Shown here: positions 40,682-47,933 of the stretch, in pieces
Layout of the letters: every line of letters begins with the position of its first letter
Position numbering within the stretch: the first letter of the stretch is position 1
Notes under the pieces: model-generated
Told to the model about the DNA's origin: nothing
The model's input: only the letters and a program-made list of their open reading frames with translations
Databases searched by the model: none
Assembly: GCA_000961845.1 (NCBI GenBank)
Contig: LADZ01000053.1
Coordinates: 1 to 50,494, forward strand
Reading direction: 5' to 3'
Source of the DNA: Flavobacteriales bacterium BRH_c54
GTDB lineage: Bacteria > Bacteroidota > Bacteroidia > Flavobacteriales_E > Vicingaceae
DNA length: 50,494 bases
Translations under genes and position numbers: made by a program

Positions 40682-42724
40682 ATGAAAAATTATAGTTATA
40701 TAGTTACTTTTTTAATAAGTATGATTCTTTTATTGTTTAACCTAAAAGCACAACCTACACTCGCTTGGGCAAAACAAATAGAAGGGACAAACAGTAATGG
40801 GGGTAGTTTAGGAGCAAGCGGTGATAAGGGTTGGTCTATAACTGTTGATGGTAATGGAAATGTCTATACTACTGGAGCGTTTGAAGCAACAGCCGACTTT
40901 AATCCGGGAGCCGGAGTTTATAACCTCACTTCTGCTGGAGGTAGTGATATTTTTATAAGCAAACTAGATGTTAACGGTAATTTTCTTTGGGCCAAACAAA
41001 TGGGAGGAACTGGTAATGATCAGGGTTTATCTATAGCCGTTGATGCTAATGGGAATGTTTATACAACAGGAATTTTTAGAGGGACAACCGACTTTGATCC
41101 GGGAGCAGGAGTTTATAACCTCACCGCTACGGTTGGGAATGATATTTTCATAAGTAAATTAGATGCCAACGGCAATTTTCTTTGGGCCAAACAAATGGGA
41201 AGTGGAGGCAATACCCGAAGTAATTCCATAGTCCTTGATGCCAACGGAAACATCTACACTACTGGTAATTTCCAAAATACAGCCGATTTTGATCCGGGAG
41301 CAGGAGTTTATAACCTTACTTCTATAGTTGGTAATGATGTTTTTATAAGTAAGTTAGACGCTAACGGTAATTTTCTATGGGCAAAACAAATAGAATGTGC
41401 TAATACTAATTGGAGTAATTCCATAGCTGTTGATGTTAATGGAAATGTCTATACAACCGGATATTTTCAAGGTACAGCAAACTTTGATCCTGGATCAAGT
41501 ACATATAATTTAACCTCGGTTGGAAATGATGATATATTCATTACTAAATTAAATGGTAATGGAAATTTTCTGTGGACAAAACAGATGGGAGGGACAGGTA
41601 GTGATAGAAGTTATTCCATAGCTATTACTAATGGAAACGTTTACGCTACAGGAGTTTTTGCAGGTACTACTGACTTTAATATAGGATTTGGCAGTTATAA
41701 CCTTACATCTGCTGGAGGGCAAGATATTTTTGTAAGCAAATTAGATATTAATGGAAATTTTCTATGGGCAAAACAAATGGGAGGGGTAAACAATGAGCTT
41801 GCTTATTCCATAGCCATAGATGCTAATGAATATGTATATACAACCGGATACTGTCAAGGTACAGCCGATTTTGATCCTGGGTCGGGAGTTTATAATCTCA
41901 CTTCTACGGGAGGTAGTGATATTTTTGTAAGCAAGTTAGATGCTAATGGAAATTTTCTATGTGCTGCAAATATGGGGGGGACAGGTCATGAACGAAGTCA
42001 TTTTATAGCTGTTGATGCTGCTGAAAATGTATATACAACTGGATATTTTCAAGGTACAGCAGACTTTGACCCAAGTATAGGAAACTACAACCTTACCTCT
42101 GCAATAAGTAGTGATATTTTTATAGTAAAAATAAACACCATTTCTTGTAATTCGATATTACCCATCACTTTATTAAGTTTTGAAGCAACTAACATCCAAA
42201 ACAAAACAGTATCAGTTGAATGGATAACAGCTACAGAAACAAACAATGATTTTTTTACTATAGAACGTAGTATTGACGCAGTAAATTTTGAGCAAATTGG
42301 TACTGTGCAAGGAGCTGGAAATTCAATAACTCTACTCAATTACCAATACATGGATGCAACGTCAAACCTCAAACCTCAAACTTTGAATACGTTGTATTAC
42401 CGCCTTAAACAAACTGATTTTAACGGAAATTATGAATATTCTGATATAAAGGCTGTTAAACTTGAAAATAACAAGCCTTTAATTGATATTGAGATATATC
42501 CCAACCCTACAAAAAATGAAATCTTTATTAATCTACAAAAAGATGATTACCAATTACTAGAATTTAACTTGGTAAATACTTTAGGTAAAGAAATGGAAAT
42601 AACCATTAAAAATACAAAACAACAAACTACACTTTCACTACCATCAGCAATACCTAAAGGAGTCTATTTTTTAACCATACAAGTAGATAGTCAAAGATTA
42701 ACAAAGAAAATTGTGAAAAATTAA
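40682..42724 (+). CDS. Secreted SBBP-repeat beta-propeller protein, T9SS type A sorting domain
   Basis: The 680-residue protein has a signal peptide (MKNYSYIVTFLISMILLLFN then LKAQ) and seven SBBP-type repeats of about 65 residues, each built on WAKQMGG-x-GNVYTTG-x-ADFDPGAGVYNLTSAGG-x-DIFISKLDANGNFL. The last repeat begins CAANMGG in place of WAKQMGG. Seven repeats suggest one closed seven-bladed propeller. After it come a linker domain (LLSFEATNIQNKTVSVEWIT) and a type A sorting domain (IEIYPNPTKNEIFINLQ to RLTKKIVKN). It is probably a cell-surface or secreted protein of unknown ligand. A close relative with a different sorting domain begins 14 bp downstream. A heptamer repeat (TCAAACC) interrupts the linker at 42362-42382. 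Confidence 0.88.
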   Translation: MKNYSYIVTFLISMILLLFNLKAQPTLAWAKQIEGTNSNGGSLGASGDKGWSITVDGNGNVYTTGAFEATADFNPGAGVYNLTSAGGSDIFISKLDVNGNFLWAKQMGGTGNDQGLSIAVDANGNVYTTGIFRGTTDFDPGAGVYNLTATVGNDIFISKLDANGNFLWAKQMGSGGNTRSNSIVLDANGNIYTTGNFQNTADFDPGAGVYNLTSIVGNDVFISKLDANGNFLWAKQIECANTNWSNSIAVDVNGNVYTTGYFQGTANFDPGSSTYNLTSVGNDDIFITKLNGNGNFLWTKQMGGTGSDRSYSIAITNGNVYATGVFAGTTDFNIGFGSYNLTSAGGQDIFVSKLDINGNFLWAKQMGGVNNELAYSIAIDANEYVYTTGYCQGTADFDPGSGVYNLTSTGGSDIFVSKLDANGNFLCAANMGGTGHERSHFIAVDAAENVYTTGYFQGTADFDPSIGNYNLTSAISSDIFIVKINTISCNSILPITLLSFEATNIQNKTVSVEWITATETNNDFFTIERSIDAVNFEQIGTVQGAGNSITLLNYQYMDATSNLKPQTLNTLYYRLKQTDFNGNYEYSDIKAVKLENNKPLIDIEIYPNPTKNEIFINLQKDDYQLLEFNLVNTLGKEMEITIKNTKQQTTLSLPSAIPKGVYFLTIQVDSQRLTKKIVKN

Positions 42725-42738
42725 ATTCTAATTGTCTT

Positions 42739-45627
42739 ATGAAAAATTATAACTACAAAAACGCTAACCTAATTTTAATCCTTCCTTTACTTTTTATGTT
42801 TATAACTGAGCTTTATGCACAACCTACACTCACTTGGGCAAAACAATTTGGAGGAACAGGACAAGAAAGAGGACATTCTGTTGCTGTTGATTCTAATGGG
42901 AATGTTTACACCATAGGAAACTTTGGCGGAACGACAGATTTCGATCCTGGTTCAGGAGTATTTAACTTAAATGCTGCAAATGGTGCTGTGTTTGTTTCAA
43001 AATTAAATACTAATGGAAATTTTATTTGGGCTAAACAGCTTGGTAATGGGACAACTAGTATTCAAGGATACTCATTGGCCTTAGATAATAATGGTAATGT
43101 ATATACTACAGGTACGTATAGAGGAACTGGCGACTTTGATCCAGGAGTAGGAATATTTAACCTTACATCTGCTGGAAACGGAGATATTTTTATAAGTAAA
43201 TTAGATGTTAATGGAAATTTTGTATGGGCAAAAAGTATGGGAGGTGTCAACACCCATGCAAGTCAACACGATAGAGGTTGGTGTATAACTGTTGATAATA
43301 ATGGCTACGTTTATACTACGGGAGATTTCGATGGAACAGGTGATTTTGATCCGGGATCAGGAGTGCATAACTTAACGGCTGCTGGTGCTACTGATATTTT
43401 TGTAAGTAAATTGGATTTGAACGGAAATTTTATTTGGGCAAAACAAATCGGAGGAGGAAGCTCTTCTGTAGCTAATGATTACGGAAGGTCTGTAGTTGTT
43501 GATGCTAATGGGAATGTTCACATAACGGGGTGGTTTAATTATACTGTTGATTTTGATCCGGGACCAGGAGTTCATAATCTTATTTCTTTTAATGGAGGAG
43601 CACCAGATATTTTTGTATTAAAATTAGATGCTAACGGTAATTTTATTTGGGTAAAACAAATGGGAGGTGTTAGTTCTGATTATGGTGAATCTATAGCAAT
43701 TGATGCTGCTGGAAATATATATACTACAGGGCGTTTTATGCTGCAAGGTACTAACCCAGCAGATTTTGACCCGGGACCAGGTGTTTATAACCTTACTTCA
43801 GCAGGAAGTCATGATATTTTTATTAGCAAATTAGATGCTAATGGTAATTTTGTGTGGGCAAGAAGCATGGGAAGTACTGGTAATGATTATGCTGATTATG
43901 GTCGTTCAATAGCAATAGATGCAGTAGGAAATGTTTATACTTCCGGTCGATTTCAAAATACTGTTGATTTTGATCCTGGAGCGGGAATTTATAATCTTAC
44001 TTCAGCAGGAGATGACGATGTTTTTATTAGCAAATTGGATGCTAATGGTAATTTTCTTTGTGCTGCACGAATGGGTGGCATAGGGAGAGACAGGGCTTAC
44101 TCTTTGGCAATTGATGGAAATGAAAATTGCTATGTTACAGGGTTTTTTGCAGACACAGCCGATTTCGATCCTGGGGCAGGAATTTATAATCTAACAACAG
44201 TTGGTGGCTTTGATGTGTTTGCTGTTAAGTTAGATATGAGTGTTTGTACAAACACTCTAATCGCTTCTTTCATACCATCAACAACAACCCTTTGCGAAGG
44301 AGACAGTATTACCTTTACAGACAATAGTGCAGGAACAATTACTTCATGGAACTGGACATTCAATGGAGGAGTCCCTGCTACAGCAAATACACAAGGACCA
44401 CATACGGTTACGTTTAATTCTCCGGGAACATTCAATATAATATTACAAGTAAGTGATGGAGTTGATACAGACGATACAACAATCGTTATTACGGTTCACC
44501 CTACTTCGAGTAGTACTCAAAACCAATCAATTTGTCAAGGGGATAGTATATTTCTGGGAGGAGCTTTTCAAACTAGTGCAGGTACTTATATTGATACATT
44601 ATTTAGTGGGTCATCTAATGGTTGTGATAGCATCATTACAACTAACTTAACAATAACTCCATTAACAACAGGAGTTGATATACAACAAGCTTGTGATAGT
44701 TTTACATGGATAGACAATGTTACTTATACTTCTAGTACCAATACTCCTTCTTTTATTATTACAGGAGGAGCAGCTAATGGCTGTGATAGCGTAGTAATAC
44801 TTGACTTAACCATTAACAGTAGTGTTACAAATAACATAACAACTAACATCTGCCAAGGAGATAGTGTTTTTGTTGGAGGTACTTGGCAAACTACAAGCGG
44901 AGTTTATTATGATACTTTAAACACTACTACTAATTGCGATAGTGTATTAGCTACCACGTTGGTTGTTAATAGTTATTTTTTCGATACTTTGACAATGGAC
45001 TTATGTCAAGGAGATAGTATCTATGTCGGAGGCAATTATCAAACAACTTCCGGAACATATACTGACACAATAACTAATCAAAACAGTTGCGATAGTATAA
45101 TTCAGTCAATAGTAATGGTAATTCCTAGACCTCTAGCAGATTTTGAGGTACAAAACATAACGTTAAATTGCCAGGGCACTCAGGTGCAACTATTGAATAA
45201 TTCTACTCAAGGAAATAATTATTTATGGAGTTTTGGTGATGAACAAACCTCTACAGCAGAAGACCCAACACATGTATTTGCAACATCAGGGAGTTATGAT
45301 ATTACATTAACGGTTGATAGCAATATTTGTTCAAACAGTCATACGCATACTTTATCTATTGCAGAACTCGAATTAATCATTCCAAATGTTGTTACTCCCA
45401 ATAATGATGGTAAAAATGATTTTTTTACTCTCCCTCTTGCAACAGAATTGAAAGAATGTTCAAGTTATAAAATATACAACCGTTGGGGGCAATTGCTTTA
45501 TGAAAGTAAGAATACCGAGAAATGGGATACAAGAACAAAATCAGGAAAATTAGTACCTAAAGGAACTTATTTCTACATAGTTGAAATAGGAGCAACCATT
45601 TACAAAGGAACTTTTACTATTCTTTAA
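42739..45627 (+). CDS. SBBP-repeat/PKD adhesin-like protein, T9SS type B sorting domain
   Basis: The 962-residue protein has a signal peptide (LILILPLLFMFITELYAQ), seven SBBP repeats matching those of the preceding gene, a PKD domain (about 510-590; FIPSTTTLCEGDSITFTDNS), four modules with ICQGDSIFLGG or similar and NGCDSI (about 590-800), a second PKD domain (FEVQNITLNCQGTQVQLLNN, YLWSFGDEQTS) and a CHU_C type B sorting domain (IPNVVTPNNDGKNDFFTLPL, YNRWGQLLYES, GTYFYIVEIG). It is probably a large surface adhesin exported by type IX secretion. No PorP/SprF gene is nearby, unlike the type B ice-binding gene. Confidence 0.88.
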   Translation: MKNYNYKNANLILILPLLFMFITELYAQPTLTWAKQFGGTGQERGHSVAVDSNGNVYTIGNFGGTTDFDPGSGVFNLNAANGAVFVSKLNTNGNFIWAKQLGNGTTSIQGYSLALDNNGNVYTTGTYRGTGDFDPGVGIFNLTSAGNGDIFISKLDVNGNFVWAKSMGGVNTHASQHDRGWCITVDNNGYVYTTGDFDGTGDFDPGSGVHNLTAAGATDIFVSKLDLNGNFIWAKQIGGGSSSVANDYGRSVVVDANGNVHITGWFNYTVDFDPGPGVHNLISFNGGAPDIFVLKLDANGNFIWVKQMGGVSSDYGESIAIDAAGNIYTTGRFMLQGTNPADFDPGPGVYNLTSAGSHDIFISKLDANGNFVWARSMGSTGNDYADYGRSIAIDAVGNVYTSGRFQNTVDFDPGAGIYNLTSAGDDDVFISKLDANGNFLCAARMGGIGRDRAYSLAIDGNENCYVTGFFADTADFDPGAGIYNLTTVGGFDVFAVKLDMSVCTNTLIASFIPSTTTLCEGDSITFTDNSAGTITSWNWTFNGGVPATANTQGPHTVTFNSPGTFNIILQVSDGVDTDDTTIVITVHPTSSSTQNQSICQGDSIFLGGAFQTSAGTYIDTLFSGSSNGCDSIITTNLTITPLTTGVDIQQACDSFTWIDNVTYTSSTNTPSFIITGGAANGCDSVVILDLTINSSVTNNITTNICQGDSVFVGGTWQTTSGVYYDTLNTTTNCDSVLATTLVVNSYFFDTLTMDLCQGDSIYVGGNYQTTSGTYTDTITNQNSCDSIIQSIVMVIPRPLADFEVQNITLNCQGTQVQLLNNSTQGNNYLWSFGDEQTSTAEDPTHVFATSGSYDITLTVDSNICSNSHTHTLSIAELELIIPNVVTPNNDGKNDFFTLPLATELKECSSYKIYNRWGQLLYESKNTEKWDTRTKSGKLVPKGTYFYIVEIGATIYKGTFTIL

Positions 45628-45701
45628 AAATTTTAAAGTAATACTAGGCGAAACCTGAAAAGCCTTTAAACAGAGTAAGGATAAATTAAAAACTAGTAAC
45701 T

Positions 45702-46187
45702 ATGATAAAAAACAAATCAAAATCCATAATATTACTTATAACAATACTGCTATGGACAGGCTTAATACAAGCACAAGAATCTGTAAACGCATCTGGTGGT
45801 GATGCAACAGGGAGTGGAGGAACAGTCGCCTATAGTGTGGGGCAAATAAATTATATAACTAACACAAGTGCTTCTGGCAATGAAAATCAAGGTGTTCAAC
45901 AACCATACGAATTTTTCATTGTTGGAACCAATGATTTATTACTAGATATTTCAATCACCATCTATCCAAATCCAACTGCAAATAAGCTAACCCTAGAAGT
46001 AAGTGACTATACTACTAAATTATCCTACCAGCTTTATGATATGCAGGGTAAATTATTAAATCATGAACTAATTGTAGCCTCACAAACAAAAGTAAATATG
46101 GATAGCTTTCCACCTGCTACTTATTTTGTTCATCTTATTAATCCAGAAAACAAAAAAGTTCAATCATTTAAAATCATCAAAAACTAA
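45702..46187 (+). CDS. Small secreted protein with T9SS type A sorting domain
   Basis: The 161-residue protein has a signal peptide (SIILLITILLWTGLIQAQ), a short Gly-rich mature part (ASGGDATGSGGTVAYSVGQI then NYITN) and a type A sorting domain (ISITIYPNPTANKLTLEVSD to VQSFKIIKN) that fills most of it. Such mini-cargo proteins are common in T9SS bacteria; function unknown. It lies 74 bp after the SBBP adhesin and 6 bp before the next gene, so it is probably in one operon with it. Confidence 0.85.
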   Translation: MIKNKSKSIILLITILLWTGLIQAQESVNASGGDATGSGGTVAYSVGQINYITNTSASGNENQGVQQPYEFFIVGTNDLLLDISITIYPNPTANKLTLEVSDYTTKLSYQLYDMQGKLLNHELIVASQTKVNMDSFPPATYFVHLINPENKKVQSFKIIKN

Positions 46188-46193
46188 AAAATC

Positions 46194-47213
46194 ATGAAAA
46201 AAATAATTACAATTTTTGCAGTATTATTTATAACTGCAAGTGTGTTTGCTCAATCACCTGAAAAAATGAGTTACCAAGCCGTGGTACGTGACGGAAGTAA
46301 TAATTTGGTTACATCTACTGCGGTTGGTATGCAAATAAGTATTTTACAAGGCTCAACAAGTGGTACAGCAGTATATGTTGAAACACAAACACCAACATCT
46401 AATGCTAATGGATTGGTAAGTTTGGAAATTGGAGGAGGAACTGTTGTAAGTGGAGATTTTACTACTATCGATTGGGGAAATGGTCCATATTTTATAAAAA
46501 CAGAAACAGACCCTTCAGGAGGGACAAATTATACCATTACAGGAACAAGCCAGTTTTTAAGTGTTCCTTATGCGTTACATGCAAAAATTGCTGATTCTAT
46601 TAATGGAGGAATTATTGTAACCGCAAGTGACACAACTAATTGGAATAACAAGCAAAATAATCTTATTGCTGGAAATGGTATCAACATTGTTAATGACACC
46701 ATAAGTGCAACTGGTGGTGGTTCGACAAATGAATTCTATCTGGGGCAAGATACTTTAGGTGGCATTATATTTCATATTTATATCGGTAGTGATGGTCAAC
46801 AACATGGTTTAATTGTGAACCCTTACGACACAAGTGGAGTTAGGTGGCAACAACCCACATCAGCAACAGGAGCAATATCTAGTTGGGATGGAAAAAGCAA
46901 TACAGCACTAATGACTAACAGTCCTGCACAAGCTTATGTTTTAAGTTTAACTACTGGTGGTTTTACAGATTGGTACCTACCTGCCATTGATGAACTTTCT
47001 ATTTTATGGCAAAATCGTATGCATGCTAATAGGGCACTTGATAATGGTGGTTATACACTACTGACATGGTCTGGAAACAATATACGTTATTGGAGTAGTA
47101 CTGAGAATAATGCAAGCCAAGCATTTTATTTTGATATGGTAGAAGCTTTTATTGATACTAACTCAAAGATAAGCACCATTGGTGGTTATGTACGTGCCAT
47201 TCGTGCATTCTAA
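46194..47213 (+). CDS. Secreted protein with DUF1566/Lcl-like C-terminal domain
   Basis: The 339-residue protein has a signal peptide (MKKIITIFAVLFITASVFAQ), an N-terminal region common in Bacteroidota surface proteins (PEKMSYQAVVRDGSNNLVTS; FLSVPYALHAK), a linker (NNKQNNLIAGNGINIVNDTI) and a C-terminal domain resembling DUF1566/Lcl (GQDTLGGIIFHIYIGSDGQQ; WYLPAIDELSILWQNR; YWSSTENNASQAF; GGYVRAIRAF). The last domain is carbohydrate- or surface-interaction related in other bacteria. There is no T9SS sorting domain, so it may stay in the periplasm or outer membrane. Confidence 0.85.
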   Translation: MKKIITIFAVLFITASVFAQSPEKMSYQAVVRDGSNNLVTSTAVGMQISILQGSTSGTAVYVETQTPTSNANGLVSLEIGGGTVVSGDFTTIDWGNGPYFIKTETDPSGGTNYTITGTSQFLSVPYALHAKIADSINGGIIVTASDTTNWNNKQNNLIAGNGINIVNDTISATGGGSTNEFYLGQDTLGGIIFHIYIGSDGQQHGLIVNPYDTSGVRWQQPTSATGAISSWDGKSNTALMTNSPAQAYVLSLTTGGFTDWYLPAIDELSILWQNRMHANRALDNGGYTLLTWSGNNIRYWSSTENNASQAFYFDMVEAFIDTNSKISTIGGYVRAIRAF

Positions 47214-47224
47214 TTTATTATACA

Positions 47225-47922
47225 ATGAAAATGGTTGGATTAATAGGCGGAACATCATGGCGTTCTACTATTGAGTATTATAAATACATAAATGCAACCA
47301 TTAATGAGGTTAAGGGAGGAAAAGTAAATCCTCCTTTAACCATTTATAATCTAAACCAACAAGAAATTCATGATTTACAACAAAAAAATAATTGGGAAAA
47401 AATAACTGAAATATATGTATCTGTAGGAAAAAAACTTATTGCTACCAATGTCAAAGCTCTAGCATTTTGTGCCAATACTCCACACAAGGTTTACGAAAAA
47501 GTAAACGCCCAACTAAGTGTTCCTTTTATTCATATTGCTGATGGTATTGGGGTAGAAGCTAAAAAAGAAGTCATACTAAACTCGGGCTTATAGGTACAAA
47601 GTTTACTATGAATGAGAAATTTATTAAAGCATATTTAAAAAACAATTACTCCATAGAAGTAAAAGTACCTAATGACGACCAAATAGAAAAATTACATCGC
47701 ATTGTAATAGATGAACTAACACAAGGCAAATTTTATAAAAAATCAAAAATATATACACTTCAAGTAATTAAAAAACTAGCTAAAAAAGAAAATTTAGACG
47801 GAATTATTTTAGGCTGCACCGAATTTCCCTTATTAATCAGCCAACAAGACATTGAACTTAGACTTTATAACTCTACAAAGTTGCACGCTAAAGAAATTGT
47901 AAATTTTATTTTAGATTATTAA
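47225..47922 (+). pseudogene. Aspartate/glutamate racemase family protein, broken by a -1 frameshift
   Basis: Two frames together make one enzyme of about 232 residues. The first (47225-47593) runs MKMVGLIGGTSWRSTIEYYK to EVILNSGL and carries the first catalytic Cys (LAFCANTPHK). The second (47608-47922) runs MNEKFIKAYLKNNYSIEVKV to the end and carries the second Cys (ILGCTEFPLL). At about 47588-47592 the text GGCTTATAGGT gives a TAG stop; one extra A (GGCTTAATAGGT) would give Leu-Ile-Gly-Thr-Lys-Phe and restore the frame. The gene is therefore either a recent pseudogene or a sequencing/assembly error. The family interconverts L- and D-Asp or Glu. Confidence 0.85.
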
Positions 47923-47933
47923 AAATAAAACAC

